Source: Streptomyces griseoviridis
Lineage (GTDB): Bacteria > Actinomycetota > Actinomycetes > Streptomycetales > Streptomycetaceae
Assembly: GCF_005222485.1 (NCBI RefSeq)
Contig: NZ_CP029078.1
Span: forward strand, 8,681,501-8,745,500
Direction of reading: 5' to 3'
Length of the DNA stretch: 64,000 nucleotides
The position numbers and the translations under genes are program-made. A model generated the notes under the pieces. That model saw only the letters and a list, made by a program, of their open reading frames with translations. It did not search any database and was not told the DNA's origin. The stretch's first letter is position 1. Each line of letters starts with the position of its first letter. Positions 42,009-49,708 of this stretch are shown here, piece after piece.

Positions 42009-42611
42009 GTGGCAGGCACCGGCTCGACCAGGCGAACGGGCAACCTGTTCTTCGCCTTCGCCCCGTGGATCGTCTTCGACGTCGTGGCGGGCCCCAGCAC
42101 CTGGAAGTACGCGGCCCTCTCCGCCCTGGTGGCCTCGGTCGTGCTCAACGGTCGCGGCCTGCGGCGGGGCCACTTCAAGATCCTGGAGGCGACCGGCATC
42201 GTCTTCTTCGCCGTCCTGAGCGTGCTCGCCCTCGTCCTCGACCACCAGGACCTGGTCTGGCTGGAGACCTACGCGCAGCCCCTGTCCAGCGGCGTCATCG
42301 CCGTGGTGTGCCTGGGCTCGCTGGCGTTCGTGCCGTTCACCAGCCAGTACGCCCGTGAGTCGACCCCGCGTGAGCGCTGGGACTCGCCCGCCTTCCGGCA
42401 CATCAACCTCGTCCTGACGTCGATGTGGTCCGCGGTGTTCGTGGTGACGGCGGTGCTCGGCCTGGTCGCCGTCCACGCCGGGAGCGGCTCGGACTGGCTG
42501 AACTGGGTGATCCCGATCGCCCTGCTGGTGATCGCGGTCCGCTTCACCGAGCGCTACCCCGACCGGTACGTCGCACGGCAGCGCTCCTCGCAGCGAGGGA
42601 GCGTCCCATGA
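42009..42611 (+). CDS. Six-helix membrane protein coupled to carotenoid oxygenase
   Basis: 200 residues; six hydrophobic segments (NLFFAFAPWIVFDVVAG, YAALSALVASVVLNG, GIVFFAVLSVLALVL, SSGVIAVVCLGSLAFV, LTSMWSAVFVVTAVLGLVAV, WLNWVIPIALLVIAVRF) with a basic C-terminal tail. GTG at 42009 has AGGAGGT 5 bases upstream. Its TGA overlaps the next ATG (ATGA). The opening FAPWIVFDVV recalls septation-protein-A-like membrane proteins, but the match is loose. Coupling to a carotenoid cleavage enzyme suggests help with a hydrophobic apocarotenoid, by analogy only. Confidence 0.8.
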   Translation: MAGTGSTRRTGNLFFAFAPWIVFDVVAGPSTWKYAALSALVASVVLNGRGLRRGHFKILEATGIVFFAVLSVLALVLDHQDLVWLETYAQPLSSGVIAVVCLGSLAFVPFTSQYARESTPRERWDSPAFRHINLVLTSMWSAVFVVTAVLGLVAVHAGSGSDWLNWVIPIALLVIAVRFTERYPDRYVARQRSSQRGSVP

Positions 42612-44071
42612 CCACCGACCGCACCGCCTTCGACCCGACCCGCGTCGCCCATCTCTCCGGCCGCTTCGCGCCCGTGACCGAGGAGGTCGACGCGGTCGAC
42701 CTGGAGATCGAGGGCCGGCTCCCCGACGAGCTGGACGGCCTGTACCTGCGCAACGGGCCCAACCCCCGCTTCACCCCGATCGGTTCGTACCTCTATCCGC
42801 TCGACGGCGACGGCATGCTGCACGGCGTGTGGATGTCGGGCGGCCGGGCCCGCTACCGCAACCGGTTCGTCCGCACCCCGGGGGTCCTCGCCGAGGAGAA
42901 GGCGGGCCACGCCCTGTGGGGCGGACTCGAATCGATGATCACGCCGGACGCCGAGCAGGTCGGCCCGGACCTCGCGGGCACCTTCAAGGACCTGCCCGAC
43001 ATCAACGTCGTCCGGCACGCGGGCCGGCTGCTCGCCCTGGCGGAGTCCGCCTGCCCGTTCCGGATCTCCCCCGGGCTGGAGACGGTCGGCCGGGAGACCT
43101 TCGACGGCGCGCTGCCCGCGGGCATCACCGCCCACCCGAAGGTCGACCCGGTCACCGGGGAGATGGCGGTCTTCCGCTACGACCTCGAACCGCCCTGGCT
43201 GACCTGGTCGCTCATCGGTCCGACCGGCACGGTCGTCGCGGGCCCCACACCGGTGCCCGGGGTGGACGAGCCGCTGATGATCCACGACATGGCGCTGACC
43301 GCCCGCCACCTCGTCCTGGTGCTGGCGCCCGCCTACTTCGACCTCGCCGCCGCCCTGCACGGCGGCTCCCTGATCGACTGGCGGCCGGAGAGCGGCACCC
43401 GCGTCGCGCTCGTCCCGCGCGACGGCGGACCGGTCCGCTGGGCGGGCGACGAGGCCTTCTGGACGTGGCACACGGTCAACGCGTACGACGCGTCCGACGT
43501 GTCCCACGACCAGGCCGACCCCCGCGTCGTCCTCGACTACGTCCAGTGGCCGCGCCTCGACCTCGGCCCCTCCGCCGACCGAGCGGGCGCCCGCTCGGGA
43601 CCCGAGGCCGGCCGCGGTCTGGTCCGTGCCGTCGTCGACCCGGGGACCGGGCGGGTGCACCGCACCCTGGTGGACGACGCCCGGGTGGAGTTCCCGCGCG
43701 TGGACGACCGCAGGATCGGGCGCAGGCACCGCCGGATCGCCGTGGCCGCCGACAGCGGCACCACGGAAGGACTGCTGCCGGGGGAGTTCGACGCGGTGCG
43801 CTGGTACGACACGGACCACCCGCAGGACGGGCCCGTCGAGTGGCACGGCGGGAACCTCTCCCTGGGCGAGCCCGCGTTCGCCGCCGAGCCAGGCCGGCCG
43901 GGCGAGGACGACGGCTACTGGCTGACGTTCGCGACCGACCGCACCGACGGCAGCAGCAGTCTGCTGGTCATCCCGGCGCGGGACCCCGCGTCGGGACCCG
44001 TCGCCCGGCTGCGCATCCCGGTCCGGGTGCCGCTCGGACTGCACGGGGTGTGGCTGCCCACGCAGGAGTGA
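42608..44071 (+). CDS. Carotenoid cleavage oxygenase (RPE65-like)
   Basis: 487 residues, seven-bladed propeller with a 4-His Fe(II) site. Ligands by motif: His176 (GITAHPKVD), His226 (MIHDMAL), His288 (FWTWHTVNAYD) and His479 (GLHGVWLP). The family signature LYLRNGPNPRF and the DGDGMLHGVW start are present. It splits a carotenoid or stilbene-like double bond with O2. It is translationally coupled to the preceding membrane protein. No carotenoid biosynthesis (crt) genes are in the window. Confidence 0.93.
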   Translation: MTTDRTAFDPTRVAHLSGRFAPVTEEVDAVDLEIEGRLPDELDGLYLRNGPNPRFTPIGSYLYPLDGDGMLHGVWMSGGRARYRNRFVRTPGVLAEEKAGHALWGGLESMITPDAEQVGPDLAGTFKDLPDINVVRHAGRLLALAESACPFRISPGLETVGRETFDGALPAGITAHPKVDPVTGEMAVFRYDLEPPWLTWSLIGPTGTVVAGPTPVPGVDEPLMIHDMALTARHLVLVLAPAYFDLAAALHGGSLIDWRPESGTRVALVPRDGGPVRWAGDEAFWTWHTVNAYDASDVSHDQADPRVVLDYVQWPRLDLGPSADRAGARSGPEAGRGLVRAVVDPGTGRVHRTLVDDARVEFPRVDDRRIGRRHRRIAVAADSGTTEGLLPGEFDAVRWYDTDHPQDGPVEWHGGNLSLGEPAFAAEPGRPGEDDGYWLTFATDRTDGSSSLLVIPARDPASGPVARLRIPVRVPLGLHGVWLPTQE

Positions 44072-44119
44072 GCGGCCCGAGCGCTGTTCGAGCGGGGCGG
44101 CACCGGCTCCGCGCGCCGG

Positions 44120-44746
44120 TCAGGCGGCTCTGCTCACGGCCTCGGCCGGGTCCGTGCCGCGCTGGAGCGAGGGCAGCGTCAGGCCCCACCAGTCGGTCAG
44201 CCGGTCCGTGACGGTCTGCGGCCCCTCCAGCGCCTCGGTGAGGGTGCACAGGCCGAAGAAGGCGCGGACCAGGGTGCGGGCGGTGGCCGCGGGCCTGACG
44301 TGGTGCGCGAGATGGCCGGTGGTCCTGGCCTGGGCGAGCAGCCGGGTGGCGGCGGTGGTCCACAGGGCGAACGGGTCGGGCAGCTGGGCGTCGATGGTGT
44401 CGCGCTCGGCCCAGAGCCGGGCGCCCGCGCGCGTGACAGTGTCCTCGGCCAGCGCCCGCGCGATCTCGTAGCTGAGCGCGACCAGGCGTTCGAGAGGCGG
44501 AACAGCGGGGTCCGTATACGGCGCGGCCAGCGCGGGCCAGGTGGCGAACCGGTCCTTGACCACCGCGAGGGCGAGCCCCTCTTTGCTGGCGTAATGGAAG
44601 TAGATGGCACCGCTGGTCCGGCCGGACCGGGCACTTATGTCGTTCACGCTGGTACCGGCGTATCCCTGTTCGGCGAAGAGACAGGCGGCTGCCTCCAGGA
44701 GTGATCGGCGGGTTGCCCTGGCCCGTTCCTGCAACGTCCTGTCCAC
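44120..44746 (-). CDS. TetR regulator resembling gamma-butyrolactone receptors
   Basis: 208 residues, GTG start. The helix-turn-helix region ARATRRSLLEAAACLFAEQG, YAGTSVNDISARSGRTSGAI and YFHYASKEGLALAVV follows the ScbR/ArpA pattern (YFHFxSKExLA) closely; the C-terminal half (TARTLVRAFFGLCTLTEALEG) fits the same group. Such proteins repress secondary-metabolism genes until a diffusible lactone binds; pseudo-receptors bind other signals. There is no AfsA-type synthase gene nearby. Unusually AT-rich intergenic DNA lies upstream. The receptor-like call is good; the ligand is unknown. Confidence 0.85.
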   Translation of the reverse strand: MDRTLQERARATRRSLLEAAACLFAEQGYAGTSVNDISARSGRTSGAIYFHYASKEGLALAVVKDRFATWPALAAPYTDPAVPPLERLVALSYEIARALAEDTVTRAGARLWAERDTIDAQLPDPFALWTTAATRLLAQARTTGHLAHHVRPAATARTLVRAFFGLCTLTEALEGPQTVTDRLTDWWGLTLPSLQRGTDPAEAVSRAA

Positions 44747-44800
44747 CTTCGCTCAACGTTCCCGTGACGGGCGGAGTGTAGTGCGCCCGCGTACGCCGGG

Positions 44801-44833
44801 AGCAATTCTCGCCGTCGCTGCGCGATAATTGCT
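44801..44833. promoter_or_regulatory. 7-bp inverted repeat AGCAATT/AATTGCT
   Basis: AGCAATT (44801-44807) and AATTGCT (44827-44833), 19 bases apart, 55-90 bases upstream of the TetR start. Possible autoregulatory site of the TetR protein; it does not resemble a classical ScbR site. Confidence 0.35.
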
Positions 44834-45049
44834 TATTTCTTTCGAAGGTGAATGCTTGCGGGTGATCATCGCCCTTTTTGGCCCCATCCGTGGCAGGGAT
44901 TTTTATTTTCCTTGACCGAGTGCCGAATTCGGTCCGACCCTTGCATGTGCGACTCAACTGGGCGGCCGGCAAGCGGGGTTGGCCGACGGTCGCCCAGGTG
45001 CTCCACCGTCGCGCACGGATCGCTGTTACACCTGCCCAAGACCCCTGTC

Positions 45050-45078
45050 ATCACTCAATGTAGTGATTGCGTCACGCA
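45050..45078. promoter_or_regulatory. Adjacent dyads with BldD-like half sites
   Basis: ATCACT-N6-AGTGAT (45050-45067) directly followed by TGCGT-C-ACGCA (45068-45078). Read together this gives TCACT, AGTGA and TCAC half sites, compatible with the BldD consensus AGTGA-Nx-TCACC. About 190 bases upstream of the HAD gene. Confidence 0.4.
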
Positions 45079-45268
45079 GAGCGACAGAAATAACGTAGCG
45101 GTTGCGATGTTTCCCGTTTGGGACGGAATGCCCCAGGTGCAGACCGCTCCGCCCGGACGACGGCGCCGAAGGACGTAGACGGTCCGCGCGTGTCCGGCAC
45201 GGGGAACCCCGTACACCCGAACCGCGGTCCCGCCACGAGCACGACCGCCACTCCCCCCAGGAGCCCCC

Positions 45269-45997
45269 GTGACCACACAGGCATCCTCTCTCCTCCATTG
45301 GTCCCCGCAAGCCGTCGTCTTCGACTGCGACGGAACCCTGATGGACACCGAACGGCACTGGCAGGACGCCCGGACCAGGGCCTTCCAGTCGTTCGGCCTG
45401 ACGACTCCGCCGGGATTCGCCGACCGGGCCAAGGGGGTGCACTACATCGACTGCGGACGCCTGATGGCCGAGGAGGTGCAGAAGCCGGAGTTGACCGACG
45501 TCCTGACCAAGGGACTCCTGGACCACTTCCTCGACCTCGTCACGGACGACCCCGCGACGATGCCGGGCGCGGCCGAGTTCGTCCGGCTGCTCTCGGGCCG
45601 GCTGCCGCTCGCGGTGGCCAGCAACTGCCCCCTCGAGGTGGTCGAGGAGAGCCTCGGACGGGCCGGCCTGCGCCGCCACTTCGAGCACATCGTCGTCCCC
45701 ACCGACGCCACCCGCACCCCGGACGCCACCCCCGCGGCGGCCGGTGCCAAAACGGTACGCCCGAAGCCGTGGCCCGACGTCTACGCCACCGCGGCCCGGC
45801 TGTGCGGCGCGGCGCCGGAGACGGCCCTGGCCATCGAGGACTCCCTGACCGGCGTCGAGTCCGCGCGCCGCGCGGGCCTGCGCGTCCTCGGGGTGGGGCC
45901 GCGCCCCGCCGAGCAGGACGCGGCTCGGGCCGACCTGTGGGTGACGGCGCTCAACGACCCCGACCTCCTCACCTGGGTCAGGGAACACGTCCTGTGA
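45269..45997 (+). CDS. HAD-family sugar-phosphate phosphatase-like
   Basis: 242 residues, beta-phosphoglucomutase-like HAD subgroup. Motif I VVFDCDGTLMDTE (Asp19, Asp21) with a helical cap after it, motif II LAVASNC, Lys in RPKPWPDVY, motif IV AIEDSLTGVESARRAG. GTG at 45269 has AGGAG just upstream. It probably dephosphorylates a phosphosugar. Convergent with the alpha-glucoside operon, ended by a 19-bp hairpin. Whether it serves that operon is not evident. Confidence 0.88.
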   Translation: MTTQASSLLHWSPQAVVFDCDGTLMDTERHWQDARTRAFQSFGLTTPPGFADRAKGVHYIDCGRLMAEEVQKPELTDVLTKGLLDHFLDLVTDDPATMPGAAEFVRLLSGRLPLAVASNCPLEVVEESLGRAGLRRHFEHIVVPTDATRTPDATPAAAGAKTVRPKPWPDVYATAARLCGAAPETALAIEDSLTGVESARRAGLRVLGVGPRPAEQDAARADLWVTALNDPDLLTWVREHVL

Positions 45998-46083
45998 CGG
46001 ACCGGCGGAACCGACGGGCTGACCGACCGACGCGCTGACGCGCTGAAGGACCGACCGGCCGGCGCAGATCCGGTGCGCACGGC

Positions 46084-46126
46084 GGCGGCCGCGCGGTCCG
46101 GACCTGCTCCGGTCCGCGCGGCCGCC
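46084..46126. terminator. 19-bp hairpin (one mismatch)
   Basis: 46084-46102 pairs with 46108-46126 with a single mismatch around CCTGC, between the convergent HAD and permease genes. Confidence 0.85.
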
Positions 46127-46144
46127 GTGGCCCGTCGCCCGGGG

Positions 46145-46984
46145 CTACTTGACCGAGCCGGCCATGACGCCCTGGACGAAGTGCCGCTGGAAGGCGAAGA
46201 AGACCACCAGCGGCACGATCAGGGACAGGAAGGCGCCCGGCGCCAGCACGTCGATGTTGCTGCCGAACTGCCGGGTCTGGGACTGCAACGCCACCGTCAG
46301 CGGCTGCGCCGAACTGTCCGCGAACAGCAGCGCCACCAGCATGTCGTTCCACACCCACAGGAACTGGAACACGGCGAGCGACGCGAGGGCGGGCCGGGCG
46401 ACCGGCAGCACCAGTTGCCGGAAGATGCGCCACTCGGTGCCGCCGTCCATCCGGGCCGCCTCCAGCATCTCCTGCGGTATCTCGGCGAAGTAGTTGCGCA
46501 GCAGGAACACCGCGAACGGCAGTCCGTAGGCCACGTGGAACAGCACCACGCCGGGGATCGAGCCGAACAGGCCCAGCTGGCCGAAGAGTTTGGCGACCGG
46601 CAGCAGACCGATCTGCACCGGCACCACCAGCAGCGCCACCACGACGAGGAACACCGCGTCGCGCCCGGGGAAGTCCAGCCACGCGAAGGCGTACCCGGCG
46701 AGCGCGGCGAGCACCACGACCAGCGCGGTCGTCGGCACCGAGATCAGCACCGTGTTCCAGAACGCCTGCGTCATCCCCGAGTTCTTCAGCAGCGACCCGT
46801 AGTTGTCGAAGGAGAGCTGGCCGGGGGCGAGCAGCGCCGTCCACCAGCCGCCCTTCGCGGTGTCCTCGGCGGAGCGCATCGACGACAGGAACAGCCCGCC
46901 CAGCGGGGTGAGCCAGATCAGCCCGATGAGGACGAGGAAGGCCTGCACCAGGCCGCTGCTCAGGCCGCGCCGGACGGCGGTCAT
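46145..46984 (-). CDS. Alpha-glucoside ABC permease, MalG/AglG-type
   Basis: 279 residues, six helices; EAA loop LEAARMDGGTEWRIFRQLVLP. The ATG at 46984 overlaps the preceding permease stop (ATGA). It is the last gene of the GH13-binding protein-permease-permease operon. No ATPase gene follows, so a shared MsiK-type ATPase is expected. The strand, order and GH13 partner point to an AglEFGA-like alpha-glucoside (maltose/trehalose-type) uptake system. Confidence 0.92.
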   Translation of the reverse strand: MTAVRRGLSSGLVQAFLVLIGLIWLTPLGGLFLSSMRSAEDTAKGGWWTALLAPGQLSFDNYGSLLKNSGMTQAFWNTVLISVPTTALVVVLAALAGYAFAWLDFPGRDAVFLVVVALLVVPVQIGLLPVAKLFGQLGLFGSIPGVVLFHVAYGLPFAVFLLRNYFAEIPQEMLEAARMDGGTEWRIFRQLVLPVARPALASLAVFQFLWVWNDMLVALLFADSSAQPLTVALQSQTRQFGSNIDVLAPGAFLSLIVPLVVFFAFQRHFVQGVMAGSVK

Positions 46985-48336
46985 CGCTGACTCCTTCGGA
47001 AACGCCGGACGTTGAAGACCATCGCCGGTACCACAAGCAGCAACAGCAGCACCCCGAGCGCGCTGCCCAGGCCCTGGTCGTTGCCGCCGCCGAAGGACAC
47101 CAGCCACATCTGGGTGGCCAGCACCGTGGCGTCCTCCTGCACCGGTCCCGGCGCGATGATGTACACGAGGTCGAAGACCTTCATCACGTTGATGACGAGG
47201 GTCACGAACACCACCGTCAGCACGGGGGCGAGCAGCGGGACGGTGATGCGGCGGAAGATCTGCCACTCGTTGGCGCCGTCCATCCGGGCGGCCTCCAGCG
47301 CGTCCCGCGGCAGGGTGGCGAGCCCGGCCCCGATCAGGACCATCGCGAAGCCGGTCCAGATCCACAGATAGGCGCCGATGATGGCCGGTGTGACGAGGGT
47401 CGGACCGAGCCAGGAGATCCCGTCGTAGGGCTGCGCGAAGTTGGCGGCGGGCAGCGCCACGCTGTACGTGCCGGGACCGAGCCCGGTGAGGGCGAAGGAG
47501 CCGTCGGGCGCGGTGGTCGTGGACGCGACGGTCCTGCCGTCGCGGACCGCCTCGACCTTCAGGCCGGGCAGTCCCCTCTCACCGCGGTCGATCGCGCCCT
47601 GGGTGCCTCCGCCGCCCGGCACGAAGTCCAGGTAGGCGACGCCGCGCAGTTCACCGGGGGCCGCCGCCCGCGCGGCGGCCGGTCTCGCGTCGGAGGGCAG
47701 CTCCGCGGGGAGCACCCCGACCAGCGGGAGCGTCACCGTGTCCCCGGGCGACAGGCTCGCCCCGGTGCGGTAGGAGCCGTCCTCGCCGTGGGTCAGGCCC
47801 TGGCCGTCGCGGGCGCGGGCGGTGGGATAGGGCGAGGTGCCGGCGAAGACGTCGTGGACGGAGACGACCGCGGCGTTCAGCACACCCCGGTCGGGGTCCT
47901 CGTCGTAGGCCAGCCGGAAGATGATGCCGGCGGCCAGGAACGACACCGCCATCGGCATGAACATCAGCAGCTTGAACGCGGTGCCCCAGCGGACCTTCTC
48001 CACCAGCACGGCGAGGATCAGACCGAGGCCGGTGAGCAGCACGGGCGCCACCACGACCCAGATCACGGTGTTGCGGACGGCCTTGAGGGTCGCCGGGTCG
48101 TGGAACATCTCCGTGTAGTTGTCGGCGCCCACGAACCGGGTGCCCGAGGCGTCGAAGAAGCTGCGCCCGATGGAGAACAGGACGGGGTAGACGACCAGCG
48201 CGCCGAGCAGCAGCAGGGCGGGCAGCGCGAACAGCACGGCGACGGCGCGGCCCCGCAGCCCGGCCCGCCGCTTGCGGGCCGCGTCCGGAGGCGGCGGGGC
48301 CGGCCGGGACGCGTCGTTGACGAGGGTGGCGGTCAT
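46981..48336 (-). CDS. Alpha-glucoside ABC permease, MalF/AglF-type with inserted beta domain
   Basis: 451 residues, longer than the usual 300. Helices 31-53, 87-112 and 120-142 are followed by a 160-residue extracytoplasmic insertion (about 150-310), then the remaining helices with the EAA loop LEAARMDGANEWQIFRRI. Inside the insertion, GLPGLKVEAVRDGRTVASTT and PDGSFALTGLGPGTYSVALP form a prealbumin/SdrB-like (carboxypeptidase-regulatory-like) beta-sandwich. In E. coli MalF a loop at the same place (P2, between TM3 and TM4) contacts the binding protein, so this may be an unrelated domain doing the same job. Six bases after the binding protein gene. Confidence 0.9.
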   Translation of the reverse strand: MTATLVNDASRPAPPPPDAARKRRAGLRGRAVAVLFALPALLLLGALVVYPVLFSIGRSFFDASGTRFVGADNYTEMFHDPATLKAVRNTVIWVVVAPVLLTGLGLILAVLVEKVRWGTAFKLLMFMPMAVSFLAAGIIFRLAYDEDPDRGVLNAAVVSVHDVFAGTSPYPTARARDGQGLTHGEDGSYRTGASLSPGDTVTLPLVGVLPAELPSDARPAAARAAAPGELRGVAYLDFVPGGGGTQGAIDRGERGLPGLKVEAVRDGRTVASTTTAPDGSFALTGLGPGTYSVALPAANFAQPYDGISWLGPTLVTPAIIGAYLWIWTGFAMVLIGAGLATLPRDALEAARMDGANEWQIFRRITVPLLAPVLTVVFVTLVINVMKVFDLVYIIAPGPVQEDATVLATQMWLVSFGGGNDQGLGSALGVLLLLLVVPAMVFNVRRFRRSQR

Positions 48337-48342
48337 GGCCGG

Positions 48343-49671
48343 TCAGTCCTTGTAGGCCTTGGCCGCTGCGGTCTCCAGCGCGGCGGCGGTGGCCTTCGGG
48401 TCGGACGGGTCGCGCAGGAAGTCCTGGAGCAGCTTCCACTCGCCGACGCCCTTGGTGCCGCCGAACGCGGCCGGCGCCTGGTCGGACATGTCGAAGCGGA
48501 CGGTGTCGCCCGCCGCGATCAGGGACTTGGCGGTCGCGCGGGTCACGTCGTCGCCGTAGGCGCCCAGGTCGAGCTTCTTGTTCGGGGAGAGGAAGCCGCC
48601 CTGCTTCGCCCAGAGGGCCGCCGCCTCGGGGGAGGCCAGGTACTCGAGGAGCTTCATGCCGGCCGCGCGGTGCTTGCCGTCCTTGAGGACGACGGCCGCG
48701 TCACCGCCGCTGACCACGGGGGCGGTGTTCCCGTCGACCCCGGGGAAGGGGAAGAAGTCGGCGTCCTTGCCGATCTCCTTGCCGAACTGGTCCTTGGCGA
48801 CCCCGGCGACGAAGTCGCCCTCGTAGACCATGCCGGCCTCGGGCTTGGGTCCGAAGACCTTCTCCACGGAGCCGGGGAAGTCGGTGTTGAGGGCGCCCTT
48901 CTGGCCGCCGGCCAGCAGCTGCTTGTCCTTGAACAGCGTGCCGAGCGTGGTCAGGGCCTTCACCACGCTGTCGTCGGTCCACTTCAGCCGGTGCGCGGCG
49001 AGGGCGTCGTACTTCTCAGGTCCGGCCTGCGAGAGGTAGACGTTCTCGAACCAGTCGGTGAGGGTCCAGCCGTCCTGGCCCGCGACGGCGAAGGCGGCGA
49101 GACCGGAGTCGGAGACCGCGCGCCCGGCCGTCAGCATCTCGTCGAAGCTGGTGGGCGGCTTGACCCCGGCCTGTTCGAGGGCCGTGGGGCTGTACCAGAC
49201 CGTCGACTTGTGGGCGGCCTTGAAGTACAGGCCGTACAGGGTGTCGTCGACGCTGCCGTAGTTCTTCCACACGCTCGCATAGTCCGAGCCGACGGACGTC
49301 CGCACGCTCTTGGACAGCGGCTGGAGCCAGCCCTCGCGGGCGAACTGCTGCAACACGCCGACCTGCGGGACCATCACCACGTCCGGGGCGTCGCCGCCCT
49401 CGATCTTGCTGCCGACGACGGTCGACACGTTGTCGCCCGTGGAGACGAACCGGGTGGCGGCGCCGGTCTTCTCGGTGAAGGCGTCGAGCACCTTCTGGAA
49501 GTTCTTCAGCTCGCTGCCCGACCAGACCCCGGCGACGGTGACCGTCTGGCCGCCGAGGGACTTGTCGCCGCCCCCGGCGGAGACGTCCCCGCCACCGCCG
49601 CAGGCGGTCGCGGCGAGGGCCAGCGGCAGGAGGACACTTCCGGTGAGCAGGGGAACACGTCGTCGCATCAT
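48343..49671 (-). CDS. Alpha-glucoside substrate-binding lipoprotein (AglE-type)
   Basis: 442 residues. Lipobox AATAC near residue 23-24, Gly-rich linker, then a family-1 binding body (TVTVAGVWSGSELKNFQKVL, APDVVMVPQVG, KPPTSFDEMLTAGRAV, PVVSGGDAAVVLKD). Either of two adjacent ATGs (49671, 49668) can start it; AAAGG lies 9 bases before the first. It is the second gene after the GH13 enzyme (37-base gap). The SGSELKNF opening is typical of Streptomyces alpha-glucoside binding proteins. Confidence 0.92.
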   Translation of the reverse strand: MMRRRVPLLTGSVLLPLALAATACGGGGDVSAGGGDKSLGGQTVTVAGVWSGSELKNFQKVLDAFTEKTGAATRFVSTGDNVSTVVGSKIEGGDAPDVVMVPQVGVLQQFAREGWLQPLSKSVRTSVGSDYASVWKNYGSVDDTLYGLYFKAAHKSTVWYSPTALEQAGVKPPTSFDEMLTAGRAVSDSGLAAFAVAGQDGWTLTDWFENVYLSQAGPEKYDALAAHRLKWTDDSVVKALTTLGTLFKDKQLLAGGQKGALNTDFPGSVEKVFGPKPEAGMVYEGDFVAGVAKDQFGKEIGKDADFFPFPGVDGNTAPVVSGGDAAVVLKDGKHRAAGMKLLEYLASPEAAALWAKQGGFLSPNKKLDLGAYGDDVTRATAKSLIAAGDTVRFDMSDQAPAAFGGTKGVGEWKLLQDFLRDPSDPKATAAALETAAAKAYKD

Positions 49672-49708
49672 CGTTGATGACCTTTCAGCGGGTGAGGTGC
49701 CGGGCATG

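Larger units (their letters stand above)
44747..45268. other. AT-richer intergenic region with several dyads
   Basis: About 520 bases with visibly lower GC than the rest, especially 44801-44960 and 45030-45130. Small frames are present but have no motif or codon bias. Two groups of inverted repeats (44801-44833 and 45050-45078) are listed separately. It should hold the promoters of the TetR gene (minus) and the HAD gene (plus). Confidence 0.6.

Noticed and set aside
44852..45178. Plus-strand frames of 60-108 residues in the AT-rich region before the HAD gene
   Set aside because: Codon use is unlike the neighbouring genes, no conserved motif, and they overlap the promoter-like dyads.
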